Positions 50,553-57,964 of a stretch of DNA of 64,000 bases are shown here, piece by piece. The position numbers were made by a program, and so were the translations under genes. The stretch's first letter is position 1, and each line of letters opens with the position of its first letter. The stretch is from positions 1 to 64,000 of the forward strand of contig DASXHD010000048.1 of the NCBI GenBank assembly GCA_036488725.1, given 5' to 3'. The stretch is from DASXHD01 sp036488725. GTDB lineage: Bacteria; Myxococcota_A; Polyangia; Polyangiales; Polyangiaceae. The notes beneath the pieces were generated by a model, which saw only the letters and a list, made by a program, of their open reading frames with translations, searched no databases and was not told where the DNA came from.

Positions 50553-52301
50553 ATGCCCGACGCATCAGGTTCAACCATCACGCTCAAGCGTGCCCTCGAC
50601 GTTTTTTTGCAGTACCTCGTTGCCGAGGGCGCTCACGTCGTCTTCGGCGTGCCCGGTGGGCTCTTGCATCCCTTCTTCGAAGGGGTCGAGCGTCATCCGC
50701 AGCTTCGCCTCGTCGTGACCAAGCACGAAGAAGGCGCGGCCTTCATGGCCGACGGATACGCACGGACGACGCGCAAGCTCGCCGTCTGCGCGGGAACGGC
50801 CGGGCCGGGAGCGACCAACTTGCTCACCGGCGTCTCGTGCGCGTTCGCCGACGGCGTGCCGATGCTCGTCATCACGGGCCAGGTCCCGTCGCACGCGATC
50901 GGCCGCGGCGCCGCGCAAGAGACCGCCGCGACCGACATGGACATCGTCGCCATGTTCAAACCGGTCACGAAATATTCGGCGGCCGTCGAGTCGCCGGAGC
51001 GTCTCGCGCAACATCTTCGTCGCGCGCTTCGACTCGCGCTCACCGGACGGCCCGGCCCCGTTCACTTGAACGTGCCGGTCGATTTCTGGAGCAAGCCCGC
51101 CGACGAAATTTGGTTCGACCCGAAGACGTATCGTCCGACGACGCACCTCTTCGATCGCGCCGCCGTCGCCGCAGCGGCGGAGCAGCTCCTTCGCGCGAAA
51201 AAGCCGACCCTCCTCGTCGGTTCCGGCGTCGTCACATCGGGCGCCGAAGAGCACGTGCAGACGCTCGCCGAGCTCCTCCAAGCGCGCGTCGCGACGTCGC
51301 CGCGCGCGAAGGGCGCGCTCGCCGAAGACCATCCGCTCTCGATGGGCGTCCTCGGCTTCGCCGGTCACAAAGAAGCGCGCAAGACCATGCTCGGAACCGA
51401 CGTCGATCTCCTCTTCACGATCGGCGCGTCGCTCAACGAGACGACCACGTTCAACTGGAACCCGAGCCTCCGCAACGGCAAGACGCTCATCCAGCTCGAC
51501 ATCGACGCCGATCGCATCGGTCGCAGCTACCCGGTCGACGTCGCGCTCGTCGGCGACGCGCAGACCATCTTGGTCGAGCTCGTCTATCACATCCATCGCG
51601 CGATTCGCGAAGGCGCGACGCCCGCGTCGGTGTGGCCGAGCGAGCCCGCGCTCGAGCGCGGTCACGAACGCTACGACCAGCCCGCGCTCCGCACGAGCGA
51701 CGCCATCCCGCTGACGCCGCAGCGCTGGCGCTCCGATTTGCAAGAGGCGCTCCCCGAGGACGCGACGATCTTTTCGGACATCGGCGGGCACATGCTCTTC
51801 AACATCCACGAGCTGTGCATCAAGAAGGGCCAGAGGTTCGTCATCAACCTCGGCTTCGGCTCGATGGGCCATGGCACGTGCGCGCCGATCGGCGCCGCGC
51901 TCGCCTCGAAGCGACCCGTCGTTTCGATCATCGGCGACGGCTGCTTCACGATGAACGGCATGGAGCTCCTCACGGCCGCCGAGTACGGCGTGCCGGTCGT
52001 GTGGATCGTCGAGAACAACCAGATGCACGGCATCACGTGGCACGGGAGCAAGCTCGTCTCCGGCGGCAAACCGATGGAGGCGATTCGTTACAAGCGCTCG
52101 ATCGAGATCGCCGCGATCGCCCGCGCGATGGGCTTGCCGGCGTGGGTCGTCGACCATCCGGGACAAATGCAAGACGTCTTGCGAGAGGCGCTTCGCATGG
52201 GCGCGCCCGCGCTCATCGAGGTGCGCGTCGACGGCAGCATCTCGCCGCCGCTCGGCGACCGCGCGAAGACCGTCGCGGGCTTCAAGGGCCACGAAACTTG
52301 A
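50553..52301 (+). CDS. Thiamine diphosphate-dependent enzyme (acetolactate synthase-like)
   Basis: The 582-residue product has the three domains of the POX/ALS family. The conserved catalytic Glu lies in TKHEEGAAFMADGYAR (about 50). The FAD/structural middle domain is about 190-330. The C-terminal ThDP-binding motif GDGCFTMNGMELLTAAEYG is near residue 470, with the NN in VENNQMHG. The family includes acetolactate synthase, pyruvate oxidase, sulfopyruvate decarboxylase and others. No small regulatory subunit (ilvN) is adjacent, so I do not assign ilvB. GAGGGGGGC precedes the ATG. Confidence 0.9.
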   Translation: MPDASGSTITLKRALDVFLQYLVAEGAHVVFGVPGGLLHPFFEGVERHPQLRLVVTKHEEGAAFMADGYARTTRKLAVCAGTAGPGATNLLTGVSCAFADGVPMLVITGQVPSHAIGRGAAQETAATDMDIVAMFKPVTKYSAAVESPERLAQHLRRALRLALTGRPGPVHLNVPVDFWSKPADEIWFDPKTYRPTTHLFDRAAVAAAAEQLLRAKKPTLLVGSGVVTSGAEEHVQTLAELLQARVATSPRAKGALAEDHPLSMGVLGFAGHKEARKTMLGTDVDLLFTIGASLNETTTFNWNPSLRNGKTLIQLDIDADRIGRSYPVDVALVGDAQTILVELVYHIHRAIREGATPASVWPSEPALERGHERYDQPALRTSDAIPLTPQRWRSDLQEALPEDATIFSDIGGHMLFNIHELCIKKGQRFVINLGFGSMGHGTCAPIGAALASKRPVVSIIGDGCFTMNGMELLTAAEYGVPVVWIVENNQMHGITWHGSKLVSGGKPMEAIRYKRSIEIAAIARAMGLPAWVVDHPGQMQDVLREALRMGAPALIEVRVDGSISPPLGDRAKTVAGFKGHET

Positions 52302-52305
52302 GTGC

Positions 52306-52779
52306 CTAAACGGCCATCCAAAAATCGCCGAGCTTGCGCACGATGAAGCGCGCGGGCTCGCCGTCGCGACGAATGCGGTACGTGCGCGCGATCGACGTCA
52401 GCTGCGATGCCCACGCGTACGCCGCGGGCGCGTCGTGCGTGCCCACGACGACGTAACCGCCGTAGATGCGCGCTCGGCGACGTTCGTCGGCGAGCCGCGC
52501 GAAGCGCCTGAGCCAGCGTTTCAGCGCGACCTGCTGGCGCGGGTCGTCCGCCGGCTCGCCGAACGCGCGCGCGTGGCCGACGAAGAGAAACGCGCGCCCG
52601 CTCGTCCGCCGCATTCGCAAGACGTCGGGCCAGTGGCTCGTGTCGCCCGCGAGCGCGGCCGCGTGCTCGTCGAAGCGAAGCTCCGCCGCGAGCCCGACCA
52701 GCGCATGCACGATCGCGACGTGCTGCTCGCGCATCGCCGAGGCGAGCATCGATGCCTGCCGTTCGTCGACATGCCGCAT
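52306..52779 (-). CDS. Hypothetical protein (157 aa)
   Basis: The ATG at 52779 opens a frame with the expected codon bias; longer frames are shadows. The product is helical at the start (MLASAMREQHVAIVHALVGL), then has a Trp-rich strand (RAFLFVGHARAF) and an alpha/beta end (RARIYGGYVVVGTHDAPAA). No motif was recognised. It might be a stress or sensor protein. It is divergent from the methyltransferase gene across a 41-base gap that holds a dyad. The 3' end lies 4 bases from the ThDP-enzyme stop. Confidence 0.65.
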   Translation of the reverse strand: MRHVDERQASMLASAMREQHVAIVHALVGLAAELRFDEHAAALAGDTSHWPDVLRMRRTSGRAFLFVGHARAFGEPADDPRQQVALKRWLRRFARLADERRRARIYGGYVVVGTHDAPAAYAWASQLTSIARTYRIRRDGEPARFIVRKLGDFWMAV

Positions 52780-52783
52780 GCGG

Positions 52784-52818
52784 GTTGCGCCGGAGCGTAC
52801 ACGCCTTGTACGTTGCGC
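52784..52818. promoter_or_regulatory. Dyad in the divergent 52.8-kb intergenic gap
   Basis: CGTACA-CGCCT-TGTACG (52796-52812) is an inverted repeat of six bases each side. It is flanked by a direct repeat GTTGCGC at 52784-52790 and 52812-52818. In a 41-base divergent gap this looks like an operator for a dimeric regulator of both genes. Confidence 0.45.
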
Positions 52819-52820
52819 GC

Positions 52821-53564
52821 GTGGCGTTTCGTTTTCCGAAAGAAGAAGCACCCGCGCCGCGCTCGCGACCGCGTCGTCCGAGCATCGCCGCGGTGCCGAG
52901 CTACGAAGCGCCCGAGGTCTTCGCGCACGTCGCCATCCGCAAAATCGCGCGCGCGCTCCCGCCGCTCGAACGCGTGTATTCTGCAATTCGCTTTTCGATC
53001 CTGCGGCCGAAGCTCCTGAGCGTCATGGACCTGCTGCTGCCGGACGAGGGGCGCATCCTCGACGTCGGGTGCGGCTTCGGTTTGTTCGCCGCGTACTTCG
53101 GCCAAACGCACCCGCGCCGATCGATCGTCGGCATCGATCCCAACGCGCGTCGCGTCGCGATGGCCGAGCGCGTCGCGCGCTCCATCGGCCTCTCGGGCCA
53201 CAGCTTCGTCGCCGGCGACGTCCGCGACGCGCAGCTCGAAGGCCCGTTCGACGCGGTCTACATGCTCGACGTCATGCACCACATCCCGGCCGACGCGCAG
53301 CGCGGCGTGCTCGAGCGTCTGCACGACATGCTCGTCCCCGGCGGCGTGCTGCTCATGAAAGACATCACGACCGAGCCGCACCACCAGCTCCTCTTCACCG
53401 AGGTTCTCGATCGCGTGATGGTCGGCTGGCACGAGCCGCTCGCGTACCGCCATCACCGCGCGTGGGGCGAGCTCCTCACCGAAATCGGTTTCCGCGTGCG
53501 CATCGTCCGCGTGCCGGACGTGCTCCCGTACCCGCACGTCGTGATCTCGGCGACCAAAGCCTGA
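52821..53564 (+). CDS. Class I SAM-dependent methyltransferase
   Basis: The 247-residue product (GTG 52821) has motif I ILDVGCGFGLFAAYFG near residue 75, an acidic motif II (IVGIDPNARRVAMA), motif III and MLDVMHHIPADAQR. A late segment (VRVPDVLPYPHVVIS) follows. The GTG is preferred because upstream in-frame codons lie in the operator region. The substrate is unknown; lipids, sugars and ubiquinone precursors are all possible. A cluster of A/T-ending codons (GTG TAT TCT GCA) at 52974-52985 repeats one found at 9485-9496. Confidence 0.87.
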   Translation: MAFRFPKEEAPAPRSRPRRPSIAAVPSYEAPEVFAHVAIRKIARALPPLERVYSAIRFSILRPKLLSVMDLLLPDEGRILDVGCGFGLFAAYFGQTHPRRSIVGIDPNARRVAMAERVARSIGLSGHSFVAGDVRDAQLEGPFDAVYMLDVMHHIPADAQRGVLERLHDMLVPGGVLLMKDITTEPHHQLLFTEVLDRVMVGWHEPLAYRHHRAWGELLTEIGFRVRIVRVPDVLPYPHVVISATKA

Positions 53565-53635
53565 ACAGCATCGCTCGTGCCATGCGGCGCGACTGCGAGC
53601 GATGATTAAGTTTTGTTTCGAGGACGGGGACCGCC

Positions 53636-54331
53636 ATGACCGCGCTGCACTATTTGTTTGCGTGGGCGAACGCGCCGTACACCGTAGCGGCCGGCATCGC
53701 GATTCTCTTCGCGCTGTTGCAAGCGTCGGGGCTGCTTGGCCTCCTCGCGGGCGGCGGAGACGATCACGATGTCGACGCGGACGCCGACGCAGATGCCGAC
53801 GCCGATCATGACGTCGATCACGATCACGACGCCGACGCCGACGGCGAGCGCGGGATCGGAGCGTTCCTTTTCGGGCCGCTCGGGATCGGAAAGATCCCGT
53901 TCTCGATCGTCTGGCAGACTTACGCGCTCGTCTTCGCGATCAGCGGATTCTTGCTGAATTTGGCTGCGATCCGCGCGGACGGGACTGTGCCGCTCTTGAC
54001 GCTCGCGTGGACGTTCCCCATCTCTCTCATGTCGGGATATGCGGCCGTCGCGACGCTCGCGAAGTTGCTCGGGCCGGTGCTCTCTTCGAAAGATCAAGAA
54101 GCGACGACGCGCAAAGAGCTGGTCGGTCAGGTCGGCGTCGTGATCTCTTCGCGCGTCTCGCCGGAGTTCGGCGAGGTTCGCGTGAAAGACAAATCGGGTC
54201 TCGAGCTTCGGGTCGTCTGCAAGTTGGCGGACGGCGAGCGCGTGCCCCAAGAGCGCGAGCAAGTGGTGTTCGTCGACTGCGACGACGAGGGCAAGCTCCT
54301 CGTCAGCCCGCTCGACGACGCGGCTCGCTAG
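53636..54331 (+). CDS. YqiJ/NfeD-like membrane protein with an Asp/His-rich loop
   Basis: The 231-residue product has an N-terminal membrane segment (about 18-40), an acidic loop of 28 residues made of Asp, His, Ala and Val (53759-53842), two membrane segments (about 78-130) and a C-terminal OB-fold-like domain (KELVGQVGVVISSRVSPEF, KSGLELRVVCK). This matches YqiJ, the partner of the flotillin YqiK in E. coli. NfeD-like OB domains act beside flotillins or stomatins. The acidic loop is not usual and could bind divalent metal. GAGGACGGGG precedes the ATG. The flotillin gene follows. Confidence 0.83.
   Translation: MTALHYLFAWANAPYTVAAGIAILFALLQASGLLGLLAGGGDDHDVDADADADADADHDVDHDHDADADGERGIGAFLFGPLGIGKIPFSIVWQTYALVFAISGFLLNLAAIRADGTVPLLTLAWTFPISLMSGYAAVATLAKLLGPVLSSKDQEATTRKELVGQVGVVISSRVSPEFGEVRVKDKSGLELRVVCKLADGERVPQEREQVVFVDCDDEGKLLVSPLDDAAR
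53759..53842 (+). repeat. Asp/His-rich repeat in the YqiJ-like gene
   Basis: This 28-codon tract has 15 Asp, 4 His, 7 Ala and 2 Val, alternating Asp with Ala or His. It lies in a loop after the first membrane segment. Such stretches can bind Ni, Zn or Ca. Confidence 0.85.
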
Positions 54332-54380
54332 TTGCAACTCCAACCATCACCGACCTCTTACGAGACTGGAGAAGGGAACA

Positions 54381-56201
54381 ATGTTGTCCATGGATACAAG
54401 TACGATCGTCATCGGGATCAGCGTGGCCGCAGGGCTCGTCTCGCTGGTCTCGATTTTCACGGTTCTCTCGCGTTTCTATCGGCGCTGCGGCGCCGACGAA
54501 GCGCTCGTGAGGACGGGCTCCGGCGGCAACAAAGTCGTCATCGGCGGCGGCGTGCTCGTGTATCCGATTCTCCACCAGCTGCTTCGCGTTTCGCTGCGAA
54601 GCGTCAAGCTGAGCGTGGAGCGCGAGGGCAAGAACGCGCTCGTCACCGCCGACAAAATCAAGGCGAACGTGACGACCGAGCTCTACATCAAAGTGGAGCC
54701 GATCGGCGAAGACGTGCTCGCCGCCGCTCGCTCGTTCGGCGAGCGCAACCTCGACGAGCGCGTCATCGCCGACCTCATCGAAGGCAAGCTCACTGACGCG
54801 CTCCGCAGCGTCGCGGCGAACCAAACGTTCATGGCGCTCCACGCGAACAGGAAGCAGTTCGCCGAGCGCATTCAAGAGGTCTTGAGCGAGGAGCTGAAGA
54901 AGAACGGCCTCACGCTCGAGAACGTCTCCATCACCGCGTTCGCGATGGTGCCGGTCAAGGATCTCGATCCGCAAGACGTGTTCGACGCCGAGGGTCTGCG
55001 CGCGATCACCGAGAGCGTGCAGACCAACCGCGAGATGACCAACCGCATCCAGCGCGAGAAGGACAACCAGATCCAGGCGCAGAACGTCACCGCGCGCAAA
55101 CGTCAGCTCGAAATGGAGCAGGACCAAAAGCAGGCCGAGGCCGATCAGGTGCGCAAGGTCGCCGAGTATTCGGCGATTCAAACCGCCGAGACGTCCAAAG
55201 CGGTCTTCATCCAGGAGCAGATGCGCGATCTCGCGTCGCTCGAGAAGCAGCGCGCGGTCGAGACCGCGAAGATCGAGCAGGAAAAGGCCGTCGCGGTGGC
55301 CCTCGCGGGCAAGCAGCGCGCCGAAGCCGAAGCGCACATCGAAGCCGAGAAAGGTCAGCAGGCCGCCGAGATCGCGAAGCAACGCGTGATTCAGGCCGCC
55401 GAGATCGAGCGCGAGAAAGTCATCGAGGCCTCCGCCATCGACAAGGAGAAGACCGTCGAGGTCGCGCGCATCGGAAAACAGATCGCGATCACGCAGAGCG
55501 AAGAGCAAGAGGCCCGCGCGCAAGCCGCGAAGGCGCTCGCCCTCGCCGAGCAGGAGAAAGCGAAGCAGGCCATCATCACCGTCGAGACGACCGCGAAAGC
55601 GGAGCGCGAGAAGGCGATGCAGGTCATCCAAGCGCAAGCCGACGCCGAAGTGCAAAAGGCGCTCGCCGAGGCGCAATCCGCGGTCGCGCGCAAACAAGCC
55701 GAGGCGACGGTTTCGGCGGCGAACGCCGAAGCGCACAAAGGCGAGATGCAAGCGCAAGTGCGCAAGAAGCTGCTCGACGCCGAGAACGCGATCAGCGCGC
55801 GCGTCATGCTGCGCGAAATCGCGCTCAAGGCACTCGAGGTCGCGCCCGAGCTCACGCGCGAGCTCATGTCGCCGGCCAAGGCCATCACCGAAATCAAAGT
55901 GCTTCAGACGAGCGGCATCGGCGCGCAAGGCACGAGCGCGTCGGGAACCGCGCCGGCGCTCGGCGCGATGTCACCCGTCTTGAAGACGGTGCTCGAAGCC
56001 GGCGCCGCATATCCGCTCTTGCGCGAGCTCATGAGCTTCGCGCAAGTCGACAAGAGCAAGCTGACCGAAAGGGCGAAGAGCGCGCTCGGCGAGCTCGGGA
56101 CCGAATTGAGCACGGCAATGACGGAAGCGAAGGGCGAACCGGAGGTCATCGAGGTCGTCCCGCTCTCGAACGGTGTCCATCATGTCGACCCTGCTGAATA
56201 G
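54381..56201 (+). CDS. Flotillin-like SPFH protein
   Basis: The 606-residue product has an N-terminal membrane segment (about 8-32: VIGISVAAGLVSLVSIFTVL). An SPFH/prohibitin domain (about 45-220: VYPILHQLLRVSLRSVKL, ELKKNGLTLENVSITAF) follows. A long Ala/Glu/Lys coiled coil (about 220-480: EKAVAVALAGKQRAEAEAHI) and a Gly/Ala C-terminal tail complete the family plan. Flotillins assemble into oligomers that organise membrane microdomains. It lies 49 bases after the YqiJ-like gene and overlaps the next gene by 20 bases. GGAGAAGGGA precedes the ATG. Length is close to E. coli YqiK. Confidence 0.94.
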   Translation: MLSMDTSTIVIGISVAAGLVSLVSIFTVLSRFYRRCGADEALVRTGSGGNKVVIGGGVLVYPILHQLLRVSLRSVKLSVEREGKNALVTADKIKANVTTELYIKVEPIGEDVLAAARSFGERNLDERVIADLIEGKLTDALRSVAANQTFMALHANRKQFAERIQEVLSEELKKNGLTLENVSITAFAMVPVKDLDPQDVFDAEGLRAITESVQTNREMTNRIQREKDNQIQAQNVTARKRQLEMEQDQKQAEADQVRKVAEYSAIQTAETSKAVFIQEQMRDLASLEKQRAVETAKIEQEKAVAVALAGKQRAEAEAHIEAEKGQQAAEIAKQRVIQAAEIEREKVIEASAIDKEKTVEVARIGKQIAITQSEEQEARAQAAKALALAEQEKAKQAIITVETTAKAEREKAMQVIQAQADAEVQKALAEAQSAVARKQAEATVSAANAEAHKGEMQAQVRKKLLDAENAISARVMLREIALKALEVAPELTRELMSPAKAITEIKVLQTSGIGAQGTSASGTAPALGAMSPVLKTVLEAGAAYPLLRELMSFAQVDKSKLTERAKSALGELGTELSTAMTEAKGEPEVIEVVPLSNGVHHVDPAE

Positions 56202-56613
56202 TGGTTTGGCCGCGCTCGTCGTGGGCGGCGCGCAAGGAAATGGATTTTCCTACGCGTCGCTCAAGACGGCGCTCCGTGACGGCGTGGCGCGCGATCCGCT
56301 CGACGCGCTCGTCGTCACGGTGCTCGGGGGCTCGTTTCTCTTCTACGTCGCAGAGAAGGACGTGAACCCGAAGGTGAAGACGTATTGGGACGCGCTCGTC
56401 TACGTCTCGACGTGTCTCTCGGTCGGCTACGCGGACATCTTCGCGAAGACGCCCGAAGGCCAAGCGATCGCGACGGCGCTGATGACCGTCGGCCCCGCGA
56501 TGGCGGCGAAAGCACTCGACCAACCGAGCGCAGAGCAAAACGACGAGGCGCTAGCGGTGCAGAAGACCATCGCAGAGAAGCTCGATGCGATTCTGACCGA
56601 GCTCAAGAAATGA
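56182..56613 (+). CDS. Two-TM pore-loop (K+ channel-like) protein
   Basis: The 143-residue product starts at ATG 56182, inside the end of the flotillin gene (20-base overlap). It has one membrane helix (about 42-60: ALVVTVLGGSFLFYVAE), a pore-like segment WDALVYVSTCLSVGYADI, and a second membrane helix (about 93-113: AIATALMTVGPAMAAKAL). The SVGYAD sequence resembles the potassium selectivity filter TVGYGD, with Ala in place of the second Gly. A single-filter subunit would need to form a tetramer. The C-terminal helix may oligomerise. Channel function is inference. Confidence 0.72.
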   Translation: MSTLLNSGLAALVVGGAQGNGFSYASLKTALRDGVARDPLDALVVTVLGGSFLFYVAEKDVNPKVKTYWDALVYVSTCLSVGYADIFAKTPEGQAIATALMTVGPAMAAKALDQPSAEQNDEALAVQKTIAEKLDAILTELKK

Positions 56614-56616
56614 GGC

Positions 56617-57201
56617 TCAAACCGACAACGCCCGCTCGACCAACGGGATTCTGTCTTGCCCCCAGAAGAGCTCCTCGCCGTCGATGATCCAAGTCGGCGC
56701 ACCGAAGACGCCGCGCTTCACGGCCTCTTCGGTCGCGTCGATCAGGGCGCGCTTGATCTCCGGCTGCTGCGTGCGCGCGAGCACTTCGTCGGCGCCCTCG
56801 CCGATGAGCGCACGGAGCGTCGCGTCGTCGGTGATGTCCTTGTCCTCGGCCCAGTAAGCGCGAAATGTTTTTTCGCGAAACGCGCCGCGCCGCTCTTCCG
56901 GTAGCGCGAGGTACGCGCGGAGCGCCTTGAGCGAGTTGGTCGGAAAGCGGGAAGGAAACTGAAATGGCACGCCGTAGTGATCGGCCCACCGCTTCAAGTC
57001 CTTGAACGTGTGAAGGCGCTTCGCTTCGCTCCACGTCAGCACGGGCGCGTCGACTTGGCCGATCGACTTGAACACGCCGCCGAGCAGCATCGGCTTCCAC
57101 ACGAGCTTGGCCCCGGTGCGCGCCGCGAGAGCGTCGGCCTGCGTCGTGCCGAGGTAAGCGAACGGCGAAGAGAAGTCCCAGAATATTTCGAGCGTGTGCA
57201 T
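56617..57201 (-). CDS. 2-hydroxychromene-2-carboxylate isomerase-like DsbA-family protein
   Basis: The 194-residue product has the thioredoxin-like HCCA isomerase layout: EIFWDFSSPFAYLG at the start, where a Ser replaces the DsbA Cys, then WKPMLLGGVFKSIG and the end FGAPTWIIDGEELFWGQDRI. These enzymes use glutathione in aromatic (naphthalene-type) degradation; in many genomes they sit alone and act on unknown substrates. No aromatic degradation genes are near. It converges on the channel-like gene and lies 7 bases downstream of the mannosyltransferase gene on the same strand. Confidence 0.9.
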   Translation of the reverse strand: MHTLEIFWDFSSPFAYLGTTQADALAARTGAKLVWKPMLLGGVFKSIGQVDAPVLTWSEAKRLHTFKDLKRWADHYGVPFQFPSRFPTNSLKALRAYLALPEERRGAFREKTFRAYWAEDKDITDDATLRALIGEGADEVLARTQQPEIKRALIDATEEAVKRGVFGAPTWIIDGEELFWGQDRIPLVERALSV

Positions 57202-57208
57202 GAGGCCC

Positions 57209-57925
57209 TCAGAGTCGTCCGCGCGCGGCGTCCAATCGCAGCTTCCACACGACGCCGATCGCTTCGGCGAAAATGCGGCGGCTCATTTTCGAGTAACCGG
57301 CGCGGCGGTCGACGAAGACGACGGGCACTTCGACGATTTTCAGTCCGCGGAGGTGCGCGCGATACGTCATCTCGATTTGGAACGAGTAGCCGTTCGATCG
57401 AACGCGCTCGAGATCGATCGTCTCGAGCGCGCGACGCGTGAACGCTTTGAAGCCCGCCGTGAGATCGCGCACGCCGAGGCCGAGGATGGTCCGCGCGTAG
57501 AGCGACCCGCCTTTGCTGAGCGCGTGCCGGCCGACGCCCCAACCTTCGACGCCGCCGCCCGAGACGTTGCGCGAGCCGATGACGACGTCGGCCCCGTCGT
57601 CGAGCGCGCGGAAAAACTTCGGAAGGTCCTTCGGGTCGTGCGAAAAGTCGGCGTCCATTTCGAAGAAGCGATCGAAATCGTGCTGCAGGCCCCAGCGAAA
57701 TGCGTCGACGTACGCGGTCCCGAGGCCGAGCTTGCCGGGCCGATGCATGACGTGGACGCGCGCGTCCTTCGAGGCCAGCTCGTCCGCGATTTCGCCGGTG
57801 CCGTCGGGCGACGCGTCGTCGACGACCATCACGTCCGCCTCGGGCACGGCGGCGCGTACGCTCGCGACGAACGTCGGCAGATTTTCGCGTTCGTTGAACG
57901 TGGGCGTGACGATCAGCGTCTTCAA
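57209..57925 (-). CDS. Polyprenol-phosphate mannosyltransferase-like GT2
   Basis: The 238-residue product begins MKTLIVTPTFNERENLPTFV and has the GT2 metal motif DADFSHDP near residue 92. VVDDASPDGT is also present, as is VVIGSRNVSGGG. The sequence and length match dolichol/polyprenol-phosphate mannose synthases without a membrane tail. It probably transfers mannose or a related sugar from a nucleotide sugar to a lipid carrier on the inner face of the membrane. It is divergent from the GAF histidine kinase gene across 39 bases. Confidence 0.94.
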   Translation of the reverse strand: MKTLIVTPTFNERENLPTFVASVRAAVPEADVMVVDDASPDGTGEIADELASKDARVHVMHRPGKLGLGTAYVDAFRWGLQHDFDRFFEMDADFSHDPKDLPKFFRALDDGADVVIGSRNVSGGGVEGWGVGRHALSKGGSLYARTILGLGVRDLTAGFKAFTRRALETIDLERVRSNGYSFQIEMTYRAHLRGLKIVEVPVVFVDRRAGYSKMSRRIFAEAIGVVWKLRLDAARGRL

Positions 57926-57964
57926 CGACGCCCGACTGTATCACGACGATGGTATTCTCGGGCC

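Noticed and set aside
50553..52301. Assigning the ThDP enzyme as ilvB
   Set aside because: No small subunit or other branched-chain genes are next to it, and the family covers several reactions.
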